Shown in pieces: positions 23,731 to 34,915 of a stretch of 64,000 bases of DNA; within the stretch, counting starts at the first letter, position 1, and each line of letters begins with the position of its first letter. Origin of the DNA: Fasciola hepatica (taxonomy: Eukaryota; Platyhelminthes; Trematoda; Plagiorchiida; Fasciolidae); assembly GCA_948099385.1 (NCBI GenBank), contig CANUEZ040000163.1:7349001-7413000 (forward strand), given 5' to 3'. Under the pieces are notes generated by a model, which worked only from the letters and a program-made list of their open reading frames with translations, did not search any database and had not been told where the DNA came from. The translations under genes were made by a program, and so were the position numbers.

Positions 23731-26700
23731 ACTGTTTCTAAAGGGTTTGTTCCATCTTCAAACTAGGTGAGTTGCCTATCCTCCACCAGACTTGAAAGGT
23801 GAGTTCGATGTTTTGCCATAAACGTTAGACTTTAACGACAGACGTCTTTTCAGTTTGTATTTACAGTAACCGGAGATAAAACAAATAACCTCCAGAATCC
23901 AGCTACTTGATTTGTATAAGTAGTAAGATGTTCATCGACTTGTCCCACCCAAATAGTGGTCGCTGGATGTCAACTGCCTTTACTCATCATTTGTTCAGTG
24001 TCATCAGTCCTCTAGCTCTTCACATCCGTAAAACCGTATTTCACAAAATAATCAGAAGTAACGCTCTGATTCATAGAGCAACACTGATGTGGACAGGACG
24101 TGGGAAGTGTCCAGTAATGGATACAAATCTCCCAGGCTAATTTCAATAGTCTTGTACTTAGTGTTGAGTAATTGAAATGAACGAAACATTACGATCATCT
24201 AAATTAGATATCATCAGGCAATTCTTCTTTTCCGCTGACAATGGAGCCATTTTATTGTGAACGTTATGTGACACTGATTTTAGCACCCAATATTCAACTC
24301 ACTTTGCAATAGATTCGTTCATCCGATTACGTCACTGTTGCCCTGTTTCGCCTAAGTAGGTGATTTTGGGAAAATATCTGTACATTCCAAACTGAAACAG
24401 ATTGCTGGTGTTGGGGTCACTGGTTGAAGTTTTTCCTTTCACTGTTAGGAATTGTTCGAGTTCACTGACTGATGATTTTGATTTGTGGGAGGGACTATTG
24501 CGATCTTCAAATCGTTATCAGTTAATAAATTTTGTCCAGATAAAATATATTGAGACGGAATAAGAACTACTTATCTGGTTACCCAAATCGGAAGTAAAGT
24601 TTGGGGTTTATTCTAATGACCTTGACATTCAGCTTTAATTTGAAACCAAGTTTGATCAGATAGTGTTTGTGATGCAAAACGAAGAAAACCAGTAAAATGA
24701 CAGTGACCTTTCTTGTGTATCCGACTAATTACAGTCTGAAGAAAGTGAGTCGGTGCAATCAGTAGTTCAATTTTGGTCAGACAACTCATGCCATAGCTGA
24801 TAGCTTTTTGTTTGAATAAATCATAAAGCTGGCTGCTTAAATTTGGGGAAATAAACGGAAAGAATATAGGACAGAATTAGGAGAAAAAAGGCTTGGTCGC
24901 CATTTTTCATACGGTAGAAAGCTCAATCTGGCAGATTTGCCGCCTCACGTGTGAACGCAAATTTGTAAAGAAAAAACACGATATCCCTTGGAATTTTAGA
25001 AGTCGTAGAAAATGGATATTCATTTTTCAAGCTCCAACAGGAATATTTAGAGCAACAATAGTAACAGTGAGTTTATACATTCAAAGTTCAATAAGTGTGA
25101 CTTGTTGTGACATGGTCTCGATGACACGAATGCTCCAATTTGGGGTCGTATCGGAGAGGATAGAACTGGGTGCAACCGTGTGCATTTTCCAATCAAGCAC
25201 AAGGAATAATTCAGCATTTTTGGGTGGTTGGAGGTGATTAATTTGAGCTCAGGTTTACTGAATACCTAGTTGCACATGATTGGCAGCCGTACTCGGTAAT
25301 ACCTTGAATGGGTACTGAATGCAAGTCACTTCTACGCCATGATGCTACCTGACAATATTTAGAAAGCTTCTGAGGAGATACTGTTTGTCCTCTAGCACAG
25401 GAGTTTGCATGTATAGCAGATAATCTTCAGATTTATTTCTCGGTTATATAGTCAGACAAGCCTGCCCTCTTCTACAAATGCTAGTGGACTACGCGGTGAA
25501 TTAAAAAACAAGTCGGTCATGACCTGACTGTTCTGATGTCCAGTCGTGTCCGGGAAAGAAATATTGGACTTAGATTTTTTACTACCCATACTCATCCACG
25601 GCTGCGGAACCTGACCACCAATAGCCGAGGATTTCAGGATACTGGAGATATCTTGTCACCTGTCGCAAATCCCAAAAGTAAGTGGTACGATGGAGCACTC
25701 AACGCCAAAAGATACGATGCTTCAACGCTGGCGATCTGTCGGTCTTCGGCCAGTGTCGTTGACTGTAGAGTCTTGGTCAGATCCTATGACCGTCTGATAC
25801 AGAACTAACCGAGTAAACATTTCACCCTTAATCCTGCCCCGGCTGACACTTTTGTTGTGGTAGCCAGCTGGGTTTATTTCTACACCAAACTCGTTTCCAA
25901 CCTCCGTGCATGGTCACCGGTGACCTGCAATTTTCATGAAGTCGACATATCCTTCCGTAGGAGACCATCACGTTAAGGAAGACAGGCACCATTTTGACTG
26001 TCTCAAATTTTTAAACATGGTTAGTTTACCGCTGATGACGAAATTCTTGAGTTATTATTGCTGTAAAAGCTTGAGAAAGGTTTTTTAAAGTTATTTTCTA
26101 TATCTACTTTCCAAGAAACTGCTATCTCATGGTGGAAAAGAGACTGAAAGTAAGGTGAGAAGCATCTAGTTGAGCCCAACTCAGAATAAATTGAATAAAA
26201 ATAGAAACTTTGGACCGAAATGTGTTTGTAGTGTCCAGGAAGAGAGCCCGTTTGGGTTACGGATGATGATGATGCAGAGGAACAGGATGGGGGTAGAGTG
26301 ACAAGCGGCACGTATGAAATTATTTCAGAAACGTTGCCGGGTGGGTCGGGGCAAAGATGAAGAAAAATGAAACACTATAGTTGCAGTGCAGAAGTAATAG
26401 GGATAAGTTTCTTTCAGGATGGTACAGGATGCAAGTAACGGACATATGAGAAGTCCTAAGAGCCTTGAAATAACCTATTGATATTCTGCTGGATGCATTT
26501 AGAAATAGTTTCGGTCCATGGGATGAGAATCCACACATCTATGGGCTTTCATGGGAGTGCCTGATTTGAAATTTCCGATAGAAAAAATTAAATCAATAAC
26601 AATATTCTGTAACGTGACATTTTCGGCATTTTTACGGCGTTATTACGAAAAAGTGGATGAAATGGAAGAACTGTATTGAAAATAATACGGCCCAGTTAGA

Positions 26701-29010
26701 CCGCAGTGAAATGCTCATAATGAAACAATTCATCGTGAAGTATCAAGGCTCATCTTACCAAGGAAAACCATGGAAACACTTTACAGCTGAATATGAAGTA
26801 AACAATATTGAGATGAAGACCTAACCACCAGTCTACCCTTGACGGCTAAAAACTTCGTCATTGACCTTGAACTGCAACAACCCGTGAAAGATACAACGAT
26901 CAAATCCTTTGATGAATTTATTCTCCATAGTGATACACTTGTAATGAACACGCTAAGTCACAAACGATATACAGAGCCTAACTCTGAAGTATTTCCTTCG
27001 CTTTCACTGATGAGTTCAGTGTTATTACTAATAAGGTAAATCATTCTGTCAACTTATTTTTCATTAAACTTGAGCGGAATTTGGAGAGCTTGTTGATTTA
27101 CCAAGTATGAAAAGACTACAATTTTATTTTGGTGATTACCATCTACTCTGCCCCGGCATAAAGTTCTCCCCGTGGTTAACCTTCCTCAATAATCGTACGT
27201 CAAAGCACCATATCAGTCAATACCATGAGAATATTTTCAGCTTCCTTCCGTCTTATGTTCATTTAATTCCGATCCGGTAACGGCCTCCCTGGTCAATAAC
27301 AGGCTTGGCTTTTTGTGAACCGATGTGACTCTCTGCTTCAAGCCCTAAAGTCCGAATTGATGTGGCTTCCCAAAACTGTGGTGGGTCTTACCGATTATGG
27401 AGTATTCTTTCCAGACTGTACAAAAAGGTCTTCCTACGTATGACCTGGTCGGTTGGCTTAGGCGAATGAAATGCCGTTTAGCTGTATTGCCACAAAAGTC
27501 TGTCTGAAGTAGTTACCACTTACTGCCAAGGTTTCTGTAAAACTTTGTGAACTATTGAAGAACCTATACACCAGTTTCATCCAGCCTAGTGCATGTGAAC
27601 GGTGGAAATTAAAATAGAATCTCATTCTCGATTACCTTTGACAATATACCCTCTAGATGCTGACTTCGAGAAGAACAAATGTTCACTAGGCAATTGGATT
27701 TCGGTGCTCGTAACATTTGGTACTAGAATTACTCAGGTTTGAAAATACTAATTACTTCTTCTGTGTAGCATTTGTATCACGTAGCTAGAGTGGAATTTCT
27801 GAAATTTTCAAGCATCAAAGTGAGTTGATTAATGATTGAAATTAGTTTGGGGATAGATTGTATGACACTGTTGGATTTTATTTCTGGTTCATTATGGGGT
27901 GACGAGCTGCTGTGTGAGTCCTCGTTCTTAGAACCCTCAGTTCCCAGCAGTATTTAGTTATTTCCTAGATGATATAAGGTTTTCATAACTAGATGTGGGC
28001 AACGATAAGAAAATCCCAATCGTCGGAACTCTATGGTCGAACTTGTTTTACATATTTGGATGTATGCTTTGAAAGCCAGTATAAATCAATATTGGGCATG
28101 ACACTTGTTAATTGAAAAACTATATTCATTTGGTGACTGTCAAGGCGACACGAATTGCACACTCTCGCGTTCGAATGTGTAGGTACTCACGTTCTAGACA
28201 GACTGTGAATGAAAGCTGTTTTATTCTCTCGCTGATGCTTTTCTGTGGTCGAGTCGAGCATTGATGGCCTCGAGGATTGAACACGAGTCAGTGGACATGA
28301 GATGTTTTCACTCTTTTTGCCAATATCTCTCTTATTTAGTCTGGATGAACCTTGCACACTGAAGCAGTTGCCCAAAACTATGCACTAGGTTCGGGCCAAT
28401 GATTGGCACGCTTGAATAAGAATTATATTTCAAAGCCTGGAAAATACCTACGGCCAAGAAACTCAATACCATTTTCGAGGTTTGGTGGTCTACGTGGGCA
28501 TGGAATGAGAAGAAATCGGACGAAGCACAATCCAGTTTTCATAATATTATCACTTGTCTTTTACTTCGCTTTTCATTGGCCAAGAAACACATAACATTTC
28601 TGGAAGTCATCTGCATTTAGATAAAGGATGCTTATTGGGAAGTGAATGGCAGTGATTGGATTTGACCAGTAATTCGAACACCGTGGTTATTTGAACCGAT
28701 TACCGTATTTCATATCAGTAAAGTTTGAGGACCACGTGTGTTTCATCTTCTTGTACTTGATCCATCGATACCTACTCCGCTTCGCAATGAGTCCATTTTG
28801 GATAACCAGGTCAGTGCTGCAACCCACCAGCATACAGTCTGGCGGCTTCAATTTGCAGAGTTGAGATGGTCAGTTCAAACGATCTCCGAGTCGTGGATAA
28901 TCGAAGACTCAAAATGAATTTTTGGTTCGGACGATTTGCACAAAAGCTTATTACCTTGTAAAAACTAGTGAGAAAAAGGCGCTGCATCATGTGTTGTTGA
29001 TGTTCAAAAG
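23731..29010. other. Long non-coding stretch
   Basis: The longest frames (24893-25237, 25536-25808, 26311-26021) carry no motif I recognise and no clear splice signals. A possible decayed element around 25500-25990 could not be assigned. A short GATGATGATG run is present near 26263. Confidence 0.3.
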
Positions 29011-29015
29011 AGCCA

Positions 29016-29145
29016 CCGAAAGTCAGCCAGGATAGCCTGGTGGTGGTCCAGTGTTCTGCTTTTGCAAGTATTCGCCCTGATTTCAAGTCTCAGTGAAGGT
29101 TCAATGATAAAACAGCTGTGCAATACTTCCGGTACTTTCGGTGAC
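29016..29145 (+). repeat. SINE-like repeat, family C
   Basis: An A-box-like GGATAGCCTGGTGG (29031-29044) is followed by a weak B box (TGATTTCAAGTC) and then a body with AAACAGCTGTGCAATACTTC. The minus-strand copy near 60510-60675 shows the same order: GGATGGCCTGGTGACGG, a strong GGGTTCAAATCC, then AAACAGCGGCACAGTGCTTC. This copy has lost much of the B box. Confidence 0.5.
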
Positions 29146-29984
29146 GAGTTGAGCATTGTCAACGCGGGACGAGTCGTTTTTTAGATTGGTTAAACTAAAC
29201 GACTCATGGAGGAAAAGAGCCGCTTGATGCATCGTAGCAGATGCACTAAGATCTTAGGTAGAAGCCATCTGAAGGAAATGTTAAATGAAACTATGGAAAC
29301 TCTGGGTCCTTTTGTATGATCCAAAAGTCCAGTAAATGCACAATTTCTCCAGGTCAAGAGGGCGTGATGTAGCTCCTCTGTGCCATCATTTTTATTATAC
29401 TTCATGATCTGCTCTAAGAGGTACATATGGTATGGATTGATGCTTTTTCCAATTGGAGCCTGCATCAACCTTTGGGACAATTATACATATTCTGAAACCT
29501 TCAAACCCCACACCATCGATCCTCCGTCTTGATGATTCACCAAAACACGAAACATTGTTCTCTCATGCACATGTAATGGGATGGCCGACGGAAGCTGAAT
29601 GAGTGAATTCTTCATTCTTCTTCTGATTCATGCAGTGTCCCAAAATCCACCACACCTCGTAAATATTTGAACGCCGGGTAAAGAATTCACCTTATCTACT
29701 GAATTTGTCTTACTCAGATGTGGAAACCCAGCAAAAGTTTCGGTTCGACAATTAATACGAAAACAGAAGATGGCTATGGAAGAACTTGGGTTCAACCGTG
29801 CTTGGATTTGAATAATAATGATCCGACAACACTGTACGTTAGGGTCATTTTACCAAGAGTACTTTAATCAAAATATTTAGGGTTATTTACTGAATCCAAT
29901 CCGAAATGTATGCTACAGTGATCTTTTGTGTGAAGTTGGTTTACCGGTTTGGCTCAAGCGGTTATTTCTGTTCCTCTGAACTAG

Positions 29985-30421
29985 GGAAAATACTGAAAAA
30001 TGCGAGCAAACTTTGACCACTCGCATATAGACGAATTGAGTGGCTAGTGGTTGAGTGACTTAGAGCGTATACCCACCATCTCCGAGGTCCAAAATCTGAA
30101 TCCCTTCACCGCTGACCCCTTCGGTGGTCGACAGAAATCCACTGTTGCCCTACTCGGGACCACGCGTGATCTATCGGGGTCTTAATTGGTTCACCGCTCC
30201 ACACATCACAATAAGATGGCAGGCTTTTCTTTAATCGTACAGTGAGCCTCGCTGATACCGGCTTTATTCCTACCACTGCACGCATGCGCAAACATACAAT
30301 GAAGAAAAAAGCCATCTACTTCATGACATTTGAAGCTGTTTAGTTTTTTATTGTCAGTTCCACACAGGTGCTTAATTGATGTTTTAGAGTCAATTTTTCT
30401 TGTGCATTTTACTACAACGGT
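29985..30421 (+). repeat. Unnamed ~420-bp dispersed repeat, copy 1
   Basis: This matches 43450-43862 in the same orientation over its whole length. Blocks such as AAACTTTGACCACT, GTGGTTGAGTGACT, TGATCTATCGGGGTCTTA and TTCACCGCTCCACA appear in both in order, separated by point changes and small gaps. No long shared reading frame is present, so it is unlikely to be coding. The first 100 bases contain loosely tRNA-like boxes, so a long SINE is possible. Confidence 0.75.
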
Positions 30422-31780
30422 GGGGACTGACAGTTCATTCACTTATGATCCGTGTTATTACAACTGAGATGATAATTAATAAATCCACTGGGCCTTACTA
30501 TGATTGAGGTCAAACTCCGAGAAAAAGAACATCAACGGAGCTAGTGACCTTGATATTTCTTCAGTTAGAATTCAGATTTCAGTTTTCATGGCATCAGTTT
30601 AGATTTCACAAAATCATATTGATTGTGACATTTGCCAAAATTCAAAGCCTGAGAAATCCGAGTTCATTTCGGTCTCTGTTACTCGATGCTTATCTGCGAA
30701 TTATAGTTTTTTGCAGTTTTTCGGTTATAGTATCCCTCAATTCTGCAAGCACAGAAAAAATAGTGTCGTCTTCTTTTATGGCTTGACTGGGAGCAGTGAG
30801 AAACGGGAAATTCAGGCTAACCCTCATTCCCCAGCACTCAATTCTACATAGATGCTTATAGCAAAGTCGTTGTTTAATAGATAAAATAAATTAAAATGTG
30901 ACTGAAAGAAAACAAGATCCGGAAGCAATAAGAAAGGACCTGTTCACCACAGTCGCTCGAAATTCCCCCGCCAAATCTCATACAGCCGACGATTTTATTT
31001 TCAACTCCAAAGTCGCCTTATTTGCTGTGATATTGGTTAAACTACTTCAATAAAGAAATTAATGCATTTGTCACTACAGGTAATCACACAATACACTGAC
31101 TGAACGGGAATCGTTATTCCTACTTGCATTTTCTTTCTTATTTAGCGGGAAGATTATTATTATTCGGGTAAACATTATTGAACTGAGTCGAATTGTTGAC
31201 TTCAAGTAACTTCAGTCACAGGGCCATATACACAACGTAGAAAATAATTTGGATTAGCCTAAATTAATTTGCTGTTAAAAAAATATTCGGGATTCCAGTG
31301 CAATGTAATATACATATATATACACATATATATTTAAACTTTGTCATGCTTCACTTACTGAAGAACAATGTGGAGCTAGTGGGGTTGGGGAGCTTGTCAC
31401 GCCCTACAATGGTGGTGAGTATTGGTCTATATGAATAACGGGAATCATGTTGGTAATCTGAAAGATGGGCATAAAGGAACGCTACGCAAAAGTCTCATGG
31501 CATGTACTTCTCGTCACAAGCACCAGTTACCCGAGACGCTGTAGCCTACTATTAAAGTCAATCGGGGAGGAAATGTGAAGACATTTTCTTCAGTGGGTTA
31601 AGAAATCAAATTTAAAGGGAAGGCCTGCACTGATTTGTTCCAGAAAAACTTCCATGGGAGCCGAAAACAATGGAAAATTTTGGTACATCTCTAGGAATTT
31701 TATTCTACGTATTACGAAATTTGCGGTATCTGGGCGCAGTGGGTGGCGAATTATTCACCTATTGAAATCAGTATATACAC
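30422..31780. other. No gene seen
   Basis: AT-rich, with short TA-rich patches (31308-31332) before the long TA tract; no supportable exon. Confidence 0.3.
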
Positions 31781-31781
<1 letters not shown>

Positions 31782-31850
<69 letters not shown>

Positions 31851-31852
31851 TA
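31782..31852 (+). repeat. (TA)n microsatellite
   Basis: About 35 near-perfect TA units followed by an imperfect CATATA tail. It lies about 70 bases outside the left arm of the PLE that follows. It generates a spurious Tyr/Ile open frame. Confidence 0.95.
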
Positions 31853-31920
31853 TATACAGCTGGTAAGTAGTTGCACATATGTGACATGAACTTAGGGAAA
31901 ACGAGGATTCAATATTGATC

Positions 31921-32223
31921 TGATAAAAAACTTGTAACACAAAGAAATTTCTTCTCGATAGATCACTTCAAGCATTGACACATATATAGCACTGGATAAA
32001 GGAGAGTTTATGTGCAGCTATAGATAGCAGAGAGTGAGTAAATGTGCAACGAATCCAGTAACTCGACAACATGCTTCAACTTGGTGAATCTTGTTCGTTG
32101 TGTGAACGACAATAAATGTGAAATGTGTAACCAAATGGCGTGAAAAGACAGGTGTAAAAAAAGAGGTGTGGGGTTAAGGAGAATTTGTACATGGGAACCA
32201 TATGAAAATCACGTGGTACGGCC
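31921..32223 (+). repeat. Inverted arm of PLE, left
   Basis: The reverse complement matches 33181-33484 nearly throughout; for example both contain CCAAATGGCGTGAAA and ATATGAAAATCACGTGGTAC on opposite strands. The outer end reads CTGATAAAAAACTTG. Confidence 0.9.
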
Positions 32224-32230
32224 ACGACAA

Positions 32231-32755
32231 TTACAACTGTTGCACGAGGCTACGTTGCTTACACAATTCCGGCTTCAATAGCCGAACTGTTGTGGCTTCT
32301 GATGTCATCAGCAACCGCCTACGTAATGCTTTCGCGTGAACTCTGGGGGTTGTCAGGATTGGTCCGAAATCTGTCACTGTGTCGATTTGATGTCTGCTAT
32401 CCACCAAATGTTGTAGGATTGCGTTATTGATAGTCCGAACTGTTCTTTTGCGTAAAGAAGCCAGGACGTGTTCTGATATCCTCTTCCACAGTCGTCTCGT
32501 CGTATGTCCAATATAATGTGCACCACAACAACACGTAAACTGATTTGGAACAAAAGATTGGGACTGATGGGGCAACCTCTCCTTCGATTGTTGAACAATG
32601 AAAGGCTTCATATTTGGTAAGATTCGGACATGCGCAGCGGGGAAGGACTTTCCGAGGGTTCTAGATATGCGTAGCTCTAGTATTTCTAAGGTCTTGTCAC
32701 CCTTGAACGGGACAGTCAGAAAAATCTCCTTTTTCTTAATCATTTGCATTTTCAT
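32231..32755 (-). pseudogene. PLE linker and GIY-YIG endonuclease
   Basis: A 174-codon open frame. It opens with FLTVPFKGDKTLE, matching the start of the PLE linker, and later has the Cys-rich NQFTCCCGAHYIGHTTRRLW and KRISEHVL. GAHYIGHT corresponds to the second half of the GIY-YIG signature, and the Arg and Glu/His that follow fit the catalytic set. This nuclease is fused to RT in PLEs and opens the target site. The frame ends with KPELCKQRS, near-identical in pattern to the end of the nested PLE at 13 kb (KPSLCKQKD), so the two copies are related families. The open frame lacks its RT N-terminus. Confidence 0.8.
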
Positions 32756-32855
32756 TTTGTGTCTTCTCTCCCTCCCATATGTTGACGAATAAACGGTTCT
32801 GGATAGCCACTTTTTAATAATGTGTCACGTATGTGTTCGAGTTCTTGGGCAATCT

Positions 32856-33147
32856 TGTCAGGACCAACGATGTTTCTTGCTCTGTAGGTCAGACAGCTCA
32901 CTAGGTTTCTTTTGTATCATAGGGGGACGAAATTTAGCCATGTACATTTCAGATTCACCCTCTTTTCTATATTTCCATCCTCCATTCTACGTAATCCCAC
33001 ATCAAGAAAAGCGAGGAAATTGTCCGCCCCTATCTCCACTGTAAATGTGGTCATTGCGTGGGCGTTGTTGAATGTCTGCAGTAGTTCGGTAATGTCTTTT
33101 GTTGAGTCGCAAATTATGAAAGTGTCGTCCATATATCTGGTATACAT
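32856..33147 (-). pseudogene. PLE reverse transcriptase active-site fragment
   Basis: The frame at 33147-32917 starts YTRYMDDTFIICDS, the RT catalytic box of PLEs, followed by FTVEIGADNFLAFLDV, where an N..FLD motif is typical. A one-base shift separates it from the rest toward 32760. Everything before the catalytic box is missing: the right inverted arm begins about 30 bases upstream. Confidence 0.8.
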
Positions 33148-33180
33148 ATATAGACTGTCGATGGTGCTGCGTAGTGGTCC

Positions 33181-33484
33181 GGCCGTACCACGTGATTTTC
33201 ATATGGTTCCCATGTACAAATTCTCCTTAACCCCACACCCCTTTTTTACACCTGTCCTTTCACGCCATTTGGTTACACATTTCACACTTATTGTCGTTCA
33301 AACAACGAACAGGATTCATCAAGTTAAAGCATGTTGTCGAGTTACTGGATTTGTTGCACATTTACTCACTCTCTGTTATCTATAGCTGCACATATATTCT
33401 CTTTTATCCAGTGCTATATATGTGTCAATGCTTGGAGTTATATATCGAGAAGAGATTTCTTCGTGTTACAAGTTTTTTCATCAA
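33181..33484 (-). repeat. Inverted arm of PLE, right
   Basis: Mate of 31921-32223. Differences are scattered substitutions and a few one-base gaps, suggesting that both arms have aged together since insertion. Confidence 0.9.
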
Positions 33485-34807
33485 TCGATGGCATATACTA
33501 TGATTTTATCCGGTAATTTATCCTAAAGCTTCGGCATGTTTCTCCCACTGTTTTAAGTTCATGGAAGCACTGCACGTCTACTCCACTTTTGGTCTTGTGC
33601 ACGGGGTCTCAACTAGCACCCTTTTGAACCCGGTTCGGAATACACTGAGGCCCTCACCCTAACCGTTTGGCATTTTGGAATGGTTTGCAGTGTTTTCATT
33701 TGCGGTAACAGTGTACAGTTTCCTGTCCATTTGTCAGCATTCCGGATGTTTGCAACAAGCTATTTATTCAGCGTTACACCCCTTGATACACTCTGACGCA
33801 GTTATTGAGTAAATGAATGAAACCACGTAACACGGGAAATATCATGATATATAATTTAGTTGAATGAATTATTGGTTGACAAAAAAGTCCTTTATTGTTG
33901 ATTTTATGGGAACCACTCAGCACAGAGTTGGGGATATTGCTCACAACAAAATTGGATTCACCTATTAAAATTTCCTGATTGTTCTACTGATTTACTCACT
34001 CTCGTCCATGAGGAAAATAGAGAGCACTCACTCAAATAAGTTTAGCACTTGTCAATTAAACCTTTTAAACACCAACGAAAAACTTTTGCATGGTAACCAT
34101 CCCATAGTGTGTGAACGCGTCAATCAACCATACACGAACGCACTACACGAAAACTAACTGAGCACCTGAACTTCCGCGTAAGGCGTGGATCAAACGGGGG
34201 ACAACCACAAAAGCGGTGTTGTTGACGACCGCGTGAATTGATGACTTCTGCGAGATCGCCGTTCCTAACTGAAGTGCGAAGAGGTGGCGTTTTAATCAGA
34301 TAAAGAATGCGATCCGAAAGGGATTGGGGGGGGAGAGGGGAAGGGGATGAAGAAGGTGAATCTTCCACAGACAAACTGTCATGAGATCTTCAAAACCATC
34401 CTTCATCGCAATTTGCTGAACCTAAAATATATGCATAGAAGTTGAAGTGACAAACTAAGTGAAATTGGATTTTCATGAAAAACTGTCGGTAAATGTATCA
34501 AACCACAGTTTGGGTTGATGGATCCCTTTTTTGTCAACGAAGTTTCAGGATAAGCGGTAAATTTTACTTCGATTTAGAATGAATCAACTTTTGTGGATGG
34601 CCTGTTTTCATCTATGTAATAAGTAGTTTGTAAGCTTCGAAGAAAATGTAGAATCTTATTTCAGTTTGAAGACGGATATCAGTAGCTTTTGGAACAACTT
34701 CCCCACGATTATTCATTCATATTTAGCATGCTTTTTTGGCCTGCTCAAGGAGGAATTAGGATTACAATCAAGGAATCGGGCCGGTAATACCCAAATAATA
34801 AACATCA
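33485..34807. other. No gene seen
   Basis: No motif recognised. A GGGGGGGAGAGGGGAAGGGG-like purine patch near 34325 is the only oddity. Confidence 0.3.
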
Positions 34808-34915
34808 AACTTAATGAACAAGGTTTGAACCCCAACAGTTGTGGTTAGAACCCTGTTTTTGACTCAATCGCTAAGACGCCTGACCCTTTCCTACTGAACC
34901 TCTAGACCATGATTG
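34808..34915 (-). repeat. tRNA-like repeat (degenerate)
   Basis: Minus strand has an A-box-like TGGTCTAGAGGTTCAG and a B-box-like GGGGTTCAAACC, but they are about 75 bases apart and the middle seems duplicated (a second GGGTTCTAACC lies between). Probably a tRNA-derived SINE with an internal duplication. Confidence 0.35.

Larger units (their letters stand above)
31921..33484 (-). mobile_element. Penelope-like element with ~303-bp inverted arms
   Basis: A 957-bp core (32224-33180) holds a truncated minus-strand PLE: the RT active-site end, then linker and GIY-YIG endonuclease. It is flanked by two arms of about 303 bp in inverted orientation (31921-32223 and 33181-33484), close to 90 percent alike by eye. 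PLEs are known for terminal repeats that can lie in inverse orientation around a 5'-truncated copy. No clean target duplication was found, because the outer ends differ slightly. A long TA microsatellite lies just outside. Confidence 0.85.

Noticed and set aside
24893..25237. 114-codon plus-strand frame as a gene
   Set aside because: No motif, no splice context and no start context; left as non-coding.
31654..31866. Open frame ending in a long Tyr/Ile repeat
   Set aside because: Simply the (TA)n microsatellite translated.
32912..33385. 157-codon plus-strand frame
   Set aside because: Runs antisense through the PLE RT fragment and into the inverted arm; not a gene.
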